Shown here in pieces: positions 34,139 through 41,642 of a stretch of DNA of 64,000 nucleotides. Both the position numbers and the translations under genes were made by a program. Every line of letters starts with the position of its first letter. Position 1 is the stretch's first letter. The DNA lies in the NCBI RefSeq assembly GCF_003060825.1, contig NZ_CP028922.1:3393001-3457000 (forward strand), read 5' to 3'. This stretch comes from Paenibacillus sp. CAA11. Its GTDB lineage: Bacteria > Bacillota > Bacilli > Paenibacillales > Paenibacillaceae. The notes under the pieces were generated by a model. The model was not told the DNA's origin. It made no database searches and saw only the letters and a list, made by a program, of their open reading frames with translations.

Positions 34139-35569
34139 ATGGTTATCGCTATTATAGATGACGGTGTTCATGCGCCCACACCGAATAATTTAATATTCTC
34201 CTTGGCCGTCGATGAGCATGGAGGAATTGCACCACATACCGGCTACACAGACGTTCTAAGCCACGGAAGCATATGCGCAGCCATTGTTCGGAAGTACGCT
34301 CCAGATGTAAGAATAGGAAGTATAAAAATCTTGGACAGCACAACAAGAAAAGGGGACTGCGCAAATCTCGTAACAGCAATCTATTGGTGCATTGAGCATC
34401 ATATAACCATTATTCATTTAAGCTTAGGAACAGTAGCCGCCTATGATTATCCGCCCCTGCTAAATGCAGTCAATGCCGCGTATCAGCACGGAATCATCAT
34501 CGTCTCTGCCTGTAAAAATGGTAGTCCCAGCTCCTACCCTGCCTCCTTCTCCAATGCTATTGGTGTTCAATGTGATTGTGCTCTTGAAGCTGATGACTAC
34601 TACGCGCGCGAACCGAATGATCATGGCATTGATTTTTCCGCTAGTGCTAAGCATAAAATACAGGAACTTATTCCCACACCCTTTCAAGGATCAACCCCAG
34701 TTTGTAATAGCTACGCTGCTCCAGTAATTACTGCAAGGGTTTATAATATATTGTCGAACTATCCGAACCTGACTTTAGATCAAGTCAAAAGAGAACTGAA
34801 TAACACCAGCAGACAGGTTGTCTCCTCGTATAACCCTTTGCTTTATAAGCAGTCAGATTGGTTCCATCGTGTCAAGCTACTGGTCGTAAGTGACGCACCT
34901 GTACCTCTAGACAATCTACGTCAATGGAATGTAGATCACATCGTACCTGTTCAATCCGAGTCAGCATTGCAGAATCTGCTTTCTTCCAGCTCAGACAGTT
35001 TACCTGCGGCCATTCACTCCAGCCAGCTCTTACACCCGGACCAATGGATCGCAGCGGCCACCTCTCCACTGATCTTTCTAAACAGACCACACATTCAAGA
35101 CTGGAAAGCACAGAAGGATCGTATCTATATTCCAACCTTAATCGATGATTATGCTACGAGACAACCCATTCATAATGAACGTCCTGTCATCGCCATACTT
35201 CAGGATATTAGCCATTCAGATTATCCGCTCGGCTCCAGGCTAAAGGAAATGTTTATTCAAAATCATTACTCGGCTTTGTACTTTTCAGAATTCCCGATTG
35301 ATATTCTTATTGGTGCTGTGTACATAGACAATCCGGAATTTTACTCCTACCACTGCTTGAATATGGCTGAGTGCTTAGGTGCGGATTTACTTCTTATGCA
35401 TACGACGATGGAGAATATTCAAACACTCCATCCGGATGTTATCCTCTGTGATGATTCTCATGCTAGTTATCTAACCAATGAATTAAGGAACGACGCTCAA
35501 GTTATATTTACAAATTCCCATAGCCTCGAACAATTATTTCACAGCCTTTGTGCAGTCATTTGTGAATAA
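34139..35569 (+). CDS. S8 (subtilisin) family protease of the RiPP cluster
   Basis: A 476-residue protein with a catalytic subtilase domain at the very N-terminus and no signal peptide, so it should act in the cytoplasm. The triad is intact: Asp7 in AIIDDGV, His42 in LSHGSICA and Ser191 in CNSYAAPV. The oxyanion Asn is in SACKNGSPSSYPA. Residues from about 235 form a second alpha/beta domain (LLVVSDAPVPLDNLRQWNVD, later RPVIAILQDISHSDYPLG) that somewhat resembles the TIGR04066-like protein encoded nearby. It is convergent with the maturation genes across a shared terminator. The likely role is leader-peptide removal from the Cys-rich precursor, which is inference. Confidence 0.85.
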   Translation: MVIAIIDDGVHAPTPNNLIFSLAVDEHGGIAPHTGYTDVLSHGSICAAIVRKYAPDVRIGSIKILDSTTRKGDCANLVTAIYWCIEHHITIIHLSLGTVAAYDYPPLLNAVNAAYQHGIIIVSACKNGSPSSYPASFSNAIGVQCDCALEADDYYAREPNDHGIDFSASAKHKIQELIPTPFQGSTPVCNSYAAPVITARVYNILSNYPNLTLDQVKRELNNTSRQVVSSYNPLLYKQSDWFHRVKLLVVSDAPVPLDNLRQWNVDHIVPVQSESALQNLLSSSSDSLPAAIHSSQLLHPDQWIAAATSPLIFLNRPHIQDWKAQKDRIYIPTLIDDYATRQPIHNERPVIAILQDISHSDYPLGSRLKEMFIQNHYSALYFSEFPIDILIGAVYIDNPEFYSYHCLNMAECLGADLLLMHTTMENIQTLHPDVILCDDSHASYLTNELRNDAQVIFTNSHSLEQLFHSLCAVICE

Positions 35570-35577
35570 AAAAACAA

Positions 35578-35598
35578 CGAGGATTAGTTTAATCCTCG
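35578..35598. terminator. Bidirectional terminator inside the RiPP region
   Basis: CGAGGATTA pairs perfectly with TAATCCTCG around a 3-nt loop. An A tract before (AAAAAAA) and TTTTT after serve both convergent genes. Confidence 0.85.
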
Positions 35599-35608
35599 CT
35601 GCTCATTT

Positions 35609-36457
35609 TTAAATGATAAATCCACTGTCGGTTTTACGATTTAGTCCGAAGTTATACAGCTCATATACATAGTTATAATTATATTCAAGAGCTGCTGTTT
35701 GGGTCTGATTTAGTGGTGTTGATAAGGCAGCCATAGAACCCAAATTAGATTCAGTCGCTAATAAGCCTAATTTCTTGTTTGTTTGGTTTGTCTTAACTCC
35801 TTCGTTCATGGTATCCTCGCCCGACTTTTTTTTGGACTTGGCAGGTCCATCACACACCGTTTCGTGAAATCCAATTTCACCATCAGCTGTAATCGTTACT
35901 AACTGCGACATACTTTTCACGGACTCTGGATCAATGGCGGCATTAAGACGAACATCATCATCGAAATATTTTTGAACCTTTGCGGCGATTTCTTTAGCGT
36001 ATTCTGGATCTCTGTCCATTTTCCCTTGAACACTAGGATGGATCATAACAACATGAAGACCATTTGGAATCCTTTCCAAATCACTTTGTACCCAAGGCTC
36101 ATATCCTGTAGCTAGGCTCGCTTTGGGCCTCCAGGATTTCAGTTCGTTAATCGTACTGTCTGTAATTTTATCCCCGTAAAGCTTAGAGGTTGGGAAATCC
36201 AGCCGGTTCCAGTATTTGAACTCAGAGGCATCCAGCACTTGATATTTCAAGCCAGGATACCGCTCCTTCAGGCTCTGTTCTGCACTCACCCATGGAGTTG
36301 TACTCTTTGTACTCTCTGTACTCTTTGCACTTTCTGCTTTCAAGATCGTGGCCTTCAACAAGTTTTGAAAATCAAGTGTAGACACGCTGCTGTTGAGATG
36401 ATTCGTATGATTTAACAAGTTAGAATAATTGAAGGCGGTAATTCCTTGCATATTCAC
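35609..36457 (-). CDS. Uncharacterised protein at the end of the RiPP operon
   Basis: A 282-residue soluble protein without signal peptide or clear membrane segment. It starts MNMQGITAFNYSNLLNHTNH, has a low-complexity Ser/Thr/Lys stretch (SAKSTESTKSTTPW, residues about 43-56), then a globular part with SEFKYWNRLDFPTSKLYGD and VTITADGEIGFHETVCDGP. It may belong to an unnamed DUF (DUF6033-like), but this is not certain. The gene follows the exporter gene by 80 bp on the same strand with GGGAGG before a GTG start. Whether it belongs to the peptide pathway or is only a neighbour cannot be decided here. Confidence 0.6.
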   Translation of the reverse strand: MNMQGITAFNYSNLLNHTNHLNSSVSTLDFQNLLKATILKAESAKSTESTKSTTPWVSAEQSLKERYPGLKYQVLDASEFKYWNRLDFPTSKLYGDKITDSTINELKSWRPKASLATGYEPWVQSDLERIPNGLHVVMIHPSVQGKMDRDPEYAKEIAAKVQKYFDDDVRLNAAIDPESVKSMSQLVTITADGEIGFHETVCDGPAKSKKKSGEDTMNEGVKTNQTNKKLGLLATESNLGSMAALSTPLNQTQTAALEYNYNYVYELYNFGLNRKTDSGFII

Positions 36458-36537
36458 TTCTTTTCCTCCCTGTACAGAATCGTTACTCCCTCGATTACCA
36501 TAAAAGCAGCTTGAATTACATATATTACATTTATCGG

Positions 36538-38328
36538 CTAAATTACGGAATTTGTTAAGTCATATTTATCAGCTTGTAAATGATATAGTCTGGCATACTC
36601 TCCGCTTAATCTCATGAGCTCCTCATGCGTGCCCTGTTCTGTAATCCTTCCTTCCTGCAAGAAAATAATCCGGTCAGCCATATGAACAGCAGATAGACGA
36701 TGTGAGGTATAAAGGGCTGTCTTATCCAGCCAAAGAGAACGGATACTTTCAAACATCGCATGTTCTGCTTCCGGATCAAGCGAAGCGGAGGGTTCATCAA
36801 AAATAATGACAGAACATGAGCGATAAAGGGCTCTGGCAAGGGCTATTTTTTGACTCTGCCCCCCTGATAACTCCATCCCCTGCTCACTAAAAAATTTCGT
36901 TACATAAGAATCAAGTCCTTCAGGAGCTTGCTTAAAAATAGAATTCGCTCCAGCCTGTTTTAAAGTATCTATAATCTCTTGATCGCTGCTAGATTTATGT
37001 GAATCAGAGATTGTAACATTTTCTCTTAAGGAGAATGAGTAGTTTACATATTGCTGAAACAAAGTACTGAACTGCCTGCGCAAGCTGTCCAGATTATATT
37101 CCTGAATAGCTATACCATTAATATGGATGCTCCCTTCCGTGACATCGTAAAAGCGGAGCAACAGCTTGATGAGGGTACTCTTCCCGGCACCATTGGTTCC
37201 TACTAGACAGATTTTCTCACCTGCATGGACTGTAAAACTAAGGTTGCGCAGAATGTAATGATCTGTACCTGGATATTTGAAGCTAACGTCCCGAAATTCT
37301 ATCGATACAGGGCCAACTAACTCTGCCTTTCCCTCGTCCAACACCGAATTACGGTATAGGCTAAACCGCTGCAAGGTGTCCATTTTTAATTTATCTCCGT
37401 AAATAGACATCCCCGTCTGAATAACTGAATACAATCCCCCTGTCAGCTGGGCTAACAGACCTGTATACAAGGCATAATCCCCGATCGTTCGCTCTCCTAA
37501 TATAATGTCTTGTGCAAGAAGTACTAAGATAATTACGGAAACACATTCTGGCAGGACATTTAAAATGACGGTGATCGAGGTTTTTCGTTTTAACACTTTT
37601 CTTTTTCCCGCAAAATGCAAATCCCAGATCCCCTTGTATTTCTTCATCAGCATATCCCCCAAACGGAACAGCCTGATGTCGCTGGAGAACATTCTCTCAC
37701 CCGATATCCACCGGATGTAATCCATTTGTCTTTCTCTTGGCGATTGCTCTAGACTCCACATATATAATAGTCTGGTGTATTTTTGGTTGGCTATTATTGT
37801 AGGTAGAATGGTTAAGGTGATCACGATCGCAAATAATATATTTTCTTTGGAGAAAAGTACCCAAGCGCTGACTAGGCCCACCATGGCCCCAATAAATTGA
37901 AACACATTCCAGACTACATTATTTAGAGCATAGACATCTCGTTCCACGGCATGAAGGGTATCCTGGTATTGGGGAGCATCGAAGAATTGAATATCCATTC
38001 CCAGCTTCTTGCTCATTAATTCTACATTTAAATGATTCTGCAATAAGCTTTCTTGCATTGTCTGCGTGTATTCATGGACCTTGGAAAGAATCACCGTAAC
38101 TAGACTCACCATCCCTAAGGACATCAGGAAGAAAATAAGGTGCAAGCTTTGATCTTCCAAGCGAGTCAAGGCGTCGATCAAGTATTTATTCAGCACAACA
38201 GTAGCCAAAGGAAGCAGCGCAAGAATAACCTGTATGATGATATTGCAAGCTGCATAGCCCCTCGCCGCAGTCCAGCAAACCTTTAACGAGAATACAATAG
38301 CCCGGACAAGGCTTTTCGTTCCTTTCAT
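36538..38328 (-). CDS. ABC exporter (fused permease/ATPase) of the RiPP cluster
   Basis: A 596-residue half-transporter. About six membrane helices occupy residues 15-300. The nucleotide-binding domain has Walker A LVGTNGAGKST, Q-loop TLFQQYVNYSFS, signature ELSGGQSQ, Walker B SVIIFDEPSASLD and the H-loop in YTSHRLSAVH. There is no N-terminal C39 peptidase domain, so leader cleavage must be done by another protein; the S8 protease is the candidate. It likely exports the finished peptide. ATG at 38328 (GAGG eight bases upstream) is preferred over a start at 38364, which would overlap the carrier-like gene. Confidence 0.9.
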   Translation of the reverse strand: MKGTKSLVRAIVFSLKVCWTAARGYAACNIIIQVILALLPLATVVLNKYLIDALTRLEDQSLHLIFFLMSLGMVSLVTVILSKVHEYTQTMQESLLQNHLNVELMSKKLGMDIQFFDAPQYQDTLHAVERDVYALNNVVWNVFQFIGAMVGLVSAWVLFSKENILFAIVITLTILPTIIANQKYTRLLYMWSLEQSPRERQMDYIRWISGERMFSSDIRLFRLGDMLMKKYKGIWDLHFAGKRKVLKRKTSITVILNVLPECVSVIILVLLAQDIILGERTIGDYALYTGLLAQLTGGLYSVIQTGMSIYGDKLKMDTLQRFSLYRNSVLDEGKAELVGPVSIEFRDVSFKYPGTDHYILRNLSFTVHAGEKICLVGTNGAGKSTLIKLLLRFYDVTEGSIHINGIAIQEYNLDSLRRQFSTLFQQYVNYSFSLRENVTISDSHKSSSDQEIIDTLKQAGANSIFKQAPEGLDSYVTKFFSEQGMELSGGQSQKIALARALYRSCSVIIFDEPSASLDPEAEHAMFESIRSLWLDKTALYTSHRLSAVHMADRIIFLQEGRITEQGTHEELMRLSGEYARLYHLQADKYDLTNSVI

Positions 38329-38353
38329 AAGCATCGCCTCATGAACACTAGAT

Positions 38354-38611
38354 TTATGAGACAACTTGCAGACTTGTTAAACGATTAATTTCACAGAGCA
38401 GTGCATGATACGTTACCAGTTTCATTTCATCGATCAGCTCATCTGGAAATCGGATATTAAAGGCCTTTTCCACCTCCAGAATTAACACTGCAAAATGTCT
38501 TGCTTTCATATAAACGGGCTCTTCAAAAAACAAATTGTCCTTGAAGTCTTTCGGAAATGAATATGAAAACAATTGAACAAATAACTCATCTAATTTCTGT
38601 TCATTATCCAT
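38354..38611 (-). CDS. Acyl-carrier-related protein of a peptide maturation system
   Basis: An 85-residue protein with the helical pattern of acyl carrier proteins: the second half reads LEVEKAFNIRFPDELIDEMK, like the helix II-III region of ACP. The site where ACPs carry the phosphopantetheine serine (DSL) reads A-R-H, so it is probably not a working carrier. This matches the family called peptide maturation system acyl carrier-related protein (recalled as TIGR04069), known from Clo7bot/CLI_3235-type clusters. It lies 12 bp after the TIGR04066-like gene and has GAGGTGAGAA before its ATG. A structural or peptide-binding role is likely. Confidence 0.75.
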   Translation of the reverse strand: MDNEQKLDELFVQLFSYSFPKDFKDNLFFEEPVYMKARHFAVLILEVEKAFNIRFPDELIDEMKLVTYHALLCEINRLTSLQVVS

Positions 38612-38623
38612 TTTCTCACCTCA

Positions 38624-39703
38624 TTAGATTGCTATATAGTTACCTAGCATTTGTAAGGTCTCAATCAGATGCTCACAAAGAGAGTTGCCGGAATTATCCG
38701 TATGATCAAAGTAAAAATTTCGCGGCAATTGCGCAGGTCTCTTCTCAGAAACATAGAACCTGAGCGCACTAGTTGAAATGCTGGCCGCATCTATGAGACT
38801 GTTCGATACTGCAAAAGCATTAATATCAATCTCAAACTTATATTTCGCAATTTCCTGTAGCTGATCTGCAAAGGATTGATCATAGAAATTATGAAAAAGC
38901 TTCATCACAGCATAGTCACAGTGAACAGCATTAGAAATAATATAAGGGAATACTCCAAAATTCCCGTTATGCCTTTCATCGAGCGGCATCATTTCACCGG
39001 GCAGACCGATAATCATAATGTCCGGCTTTTCCTCAAGCTCGAGTCTTCGGATGAAGTGGTTGAACAGGAATATTTTATCGGTAACTGAATACTGCTTAGC
39101 CTGCATAAAATTAGGAAACGAAATCAATTCGTCAAGATCCGTTTCATTCTTCCGCGTTAGAATCGTCTTCACTTTATATCCGGCTTGCCCTATGCCCTGA
39201 TGCAGATATAAGATCGTATCGAGCTTCTCCGTATGCTCGAACATGCCGAACACAAATACAATGGGGGTCTGAATACGAAGAATAGTAGGCGTATAATCCG
39301 GTGAAGCCGGCTCCCGTTCCTGACTTTCTATAAGTGTTCCGTACGTCTTGCATAGCTGTGAGCATTCATAATACTCCTCAGCAGTTAGAGCACGGGTGAT
39401 CCGGATAGTTTTCTTCTCTTTAGCTGCCTGTTCAATAATAGGCAAAATCGTGCTGGAGAAATCAATCTCGCCATTCGAGTTCACAATCCACACGGTGTCA
39501 AACTCTGAAAAATCAGTACATTCGCTGATATCCTTAACTGTAAGCGTTCTCTTATCATAAACAGATATCGTTTTATTGACATAGAACCACCCCTTGGGGG
39601 CATAGCAAGCTACACTCGATTTTCGTTCCAGCAGGTCCGAGTATTTCAAGAAGGGCAAGTACTCTCCATCAACGGGAAAAATCATCAACCGTTCGTTTGT
39701 CAT
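38624..39703 (-). CDS. Peptide maturation system protein, TIGR04066-like
   Basis: A 359-residue soluble protein of a family linked to Clo7bot-type peptide clusters (recalled as TIGR04066). It has an N-terminal part MTNERLMIFPVDGEYLPFLK, a central Rossmann-like strand TPIVFVFGMFEHTEKLDTIL and the characteristic PDIMIIGLPGEMMPLDERHN, which looks like a nucleotide- or metabolite-binding loop. Function is not established. Start: ATG at 39703 is preferred because GGAGG lies seven bases upstream; the ATG at 39721 overlaps the stop of the maturase gene. It sits between the maturase and the acyl-carrier-related gene in one transcription unit. Confidence 0.75.
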   Translation of the reverse strand: MTNERLMIFPVDGEYLPFLKYSDLLERKSSVACYAPKGWFYVNKTISVYDKRTLTVKDISECTDFSEFDTVWIVNSNGEIDFSSTILPIIEQAAKEKKTIRITRALTAEEYYECSQLCKTYGTLIESQEREPASPDYTPTILRIQTPIVFVFGMFEHTEKLDTILYLHQGIGQAGYKVKTILTRKNETDLDELISFPNFMQAKQYSVTDKIFLFNHFIRRLELEEKPDIMIIGLPGEMMPLDERHNGNFGVFPYIISNAVHCDYAVMKLFHNFYDQSFADQLQEIAKYKFEIDINAFAVSNSLIDAASISTSALRFYVSEKRPAQLPRNFYFDHTDNSGNSLCEHLIETLQMLGNYIAI

Positions 39704-39720
39704 CCTCGTTCCTCCCCCCA

Positions 39721-41166
39721 TTAAAATTTTATATTTTCATACTTCTCAAACTCGCAGCCATACGTTTGCAAAACAATATAGTCCTTCATCATTTCCTCGA
39801 CAGAGGTTTTCACTCGCTCACATTCACTTAGCCGTTTCTCCTTGGAAATCTCCGTAACCCCATCTGCAAAGGCAACACACTGCGTACAAAAGTGGAAGGC
39901 CCAGCATTCAGAGCATTCTTTTTCGGTAGCTTGTCCAACATTAAGCAGCCTTTTCGCTGCGGCGATGTCAAAACCACTCTCCAGACTTCCCATCTTCATT
40001 ACCGGAGAGGTTTCACTGACCCTTTCACACGGATATAAATTCCCTTCTACATCCACGAACAATTTATGCTGACCCGGTACACATGGACCCCCGGGATGCA
40101 ATTTTCTCCGCGTCATATCAATTGCGGTGCGATGACAAAAGGTATCCGCTAGTTGATTGGCATAAGCTTCTGCCATTCTTGAAGTCATTTCAATCGGGAT
40201 TCGGCCTACTCCGTATAAGAAGATCTTGGCCTTCTCATATTCATTAATGATCTCATTCTGCTTACATGTAGGCAGCGGCCTCTGCTTCATATTCACATCA
40301 TTGACTGAGGTCAATTGATAGGTAAATCTGCTGACCTGGCTATCTTCCTTGAAAAAGCGAACCACACTCTCCAGATCAGCGTCATTGGATACAACGGTGC
40401 TAATGATGAATTTTTCCGTAGGAACATCCGGAATAGATTCCAGCATACCTTGAAGATTGCCCATCACACTTTCAAAACTACCTTGACCATTCACATATAC
40501 ACGATTCAAATCGTGAATGGCTTGGGGACCGTCTATACTGATCGATATAGAAAAGTTGTTATCCAGCAAGTATTGTGCTACCTTCCTATGAAGAAGCGTG
40601 GCATTGGTCGTAATATTAAACTGTAAATTTTTACTCGGAAACAGCTTATAGCTGTACTCGACACATTTTTGAATTAAATCGAATTCCAGTAGAGGTTCTC
40701 CACCATAAAAACCAATCATAACTTCCTTATCACTTTCACCGCTATGCTCATATAGAAAATCCAATGCCCTCTTAGCCGTCTCCCAATCCATCCGTTTATT
40801 GTTATGTACTCTATTTACGTAGCTTCCGGAAAACACGCAATATTTACACCTTAGATTGCAATTTTGCGTGACCTGCAGACAAATCCGTGAAAGCTCATGC
40901 TCAAGAATATTCTCAAGCTGATCCGTCATCACATGTTCTATTTCCACATCGGCCTGCTGCTGCAGCAGCCCCGCCTGGAGCATGTCCTGCACGACATGCA
41001 AAAGCTGTGAATTGAGCTCCGGCACCGGGGATGCATTCTTCAGTACAGCATCCAAATAAGTATAAATCTCCTGATTCGTCTCAATAATCTTGTTCGAATT
41101 CACATCGTAAATATAATAGGCATTCATCACTTGGAATAGCTTTATAAATGGTTTTTCCTGAAACAT
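39721..41166 (-). CDS. Radical SAM/SPASM peptide maturase, CcpM-like
   Basis: A 481-residue enzyme expected to install thioether (sactipeptide or ranthipeptide) bonds in the Cys-rich precursor. An N-terminal precursor-recognition-like region (about residues 1-90) precedes the radical SAM core. The 4Fe-4S motif is C103-x3-C107-x2-C110 in VTQNCNLRCKYCVFSG, and MIGFYGGEPLLEFDL follows. The C-terminal SPASM part holds further clusters (about 355-445: GPCVPGQ, GNLYPCERV, CSECWAFHFCTQC). It resembles the family named Cys-rich peptide radical SAM maturase CcpM (recalled as TIGR04068). It lies directly after the precursor gene and a small hairpin. Confidence 0.88.
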   Translation of the reverse strand: MFQEKPFIKLFQVMNAYYIYDVNSNKIIETNQEIYTYLDAVLKNASPVPELNSQLLHVVQDMLQAGLLQQQADVEIEHVMTDQLENILEHELSRICLQVTQNCNLRCKYCVFSGSYVNRVHNNKRMDWETAKRALDFLYEHSGESDKEVMIGFYGGEPLLEFDLIQKCVEYSYKLFPSKNLQFNITTNATLLHRKVAQYLLDNNFSISISIDGPQAIHDLNRVYVNGQGSFESVMGNLQGMLESIPDVPTEKFIISTVVSNDADLESVVRFFKEDSQVSRFTYQLTSVNDVNMKQRPLPTCKQNEIINEYEKAKIFLYGVGRIPIEMTSRMAEAYANQLADTFCHRTAIDMTRRKLHPGGPCVPGQHKLFVDVEGNLYPCERVSETSPVMKMGSLESGFDIAAAKRLLNVGQATEKECSECWAFHFCTQCVAFADGVTEISKEKRLSECERVKTSVEEMMKDYIVLQTYGCEFEKYENIKF

Positions 41167-41201
41167 TATTCGGGTCCCCCATTCATTTGCTGATTATGTT
41201 T

Positions 41202-41229
41202 AAGAGCTGCTAAAAATATAGCAGCCCTT
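41202..41229 (-). terminator. Leaky hairpin between precursor and maturase genes
   Basis: On the minus strand AAGGGCTGCTA pairs with TAGCAGCTCTT around an A/T loop. No long U tract follows, so it probably slows rather than stops transcription. This is common in RiPP operons, where it keeps precursor mRNA in excess over enzyme mRNA. Confidence 0.55.
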
Positions 41230-41246
41230 AAGCAAAATCTTATAAT

Positions 41247-41444
41247 TTAACTACCAATTTGAAGCCCGGCATACTGCATGTTAAATGTAGAGCTGCTAGC
41301 TGTAGTCAGTGCATTTCGATGTGTTGCGGAAGAATTCGTTCTGCAGGTACACTTTGATGTAGCACAAGGACAAGTACCGCAACTGCAGGCATAAGCCATT
41401 AATGTACCTTGTGTGCTGTTAATCTTTTTTCCTAATTTTTTCAT
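41247..41444 (-). CDS. Cys-rich RiPP precursor peptide (Clo7bot/CLI_3235-like)
   Basis: A 65-residue peptide. The Lys-rich leader MKKLGKKINSTQGTLMAY is followed by a Cys-rich core with six cysteines at positions 20, 22, 25, 27, 32 and 34 (C-x-C-x2-C-x-C-x4-C-x-C), then a Ser/Thr/Asn-rich tail ending QYAGLQIGS. The KKLGKK-like start and the C-x-C pattern fit the Clo7bot family of radical SAM substrates. Start: ATG at 41444 with AAGGAGGG seven bases upstream; a longer in-frame reading from 41489 has no ribosome site. It is the first gene of the operon and is preceded by a good promoter. Confidence 0.85.
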   Translation of the reverse strand: MKKLGKKINSTQGTLMAYACSCGTCPCATSKCTCRTNSSATHRNALTTASSSTFNMQYAGLQIGS

Positions 41445-41534
41445 GAGTCGCCCTCCTTCCCTATGATTTCCATTCATTCCGTAGAACAAATGAATTAATA
41501 GTGCAAAGATGACTGATTCTTGAAAAGCAACACA

Positions 41535-41563
41535 ATTAAACCATATAATGGTTTTTATATCAA
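41535..41563 (-). promoter_or_regulatory. Promoter of the precursor gene with operator-like palindrome
   Basis: On the minus strand TTGATA (41563-41558) and TTTAAT (41540-41535) are exactly 17 bp apart, about 91 bp before the precursor ATG. The spacer contains the inverted repeat AAACCA-N5-TGGTTT, which would let a repressor compete with RNA polymerase. The 5' leader is about 80 nt. Confidence 0.65.
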
Positions 41564-41642
41564 TGATATTTTTAATTGAAAAAAGATGTTAATTTATGCA
41601 GACATAAAGGATCTATAATAGATTGCATTTCCTTTTATGATT

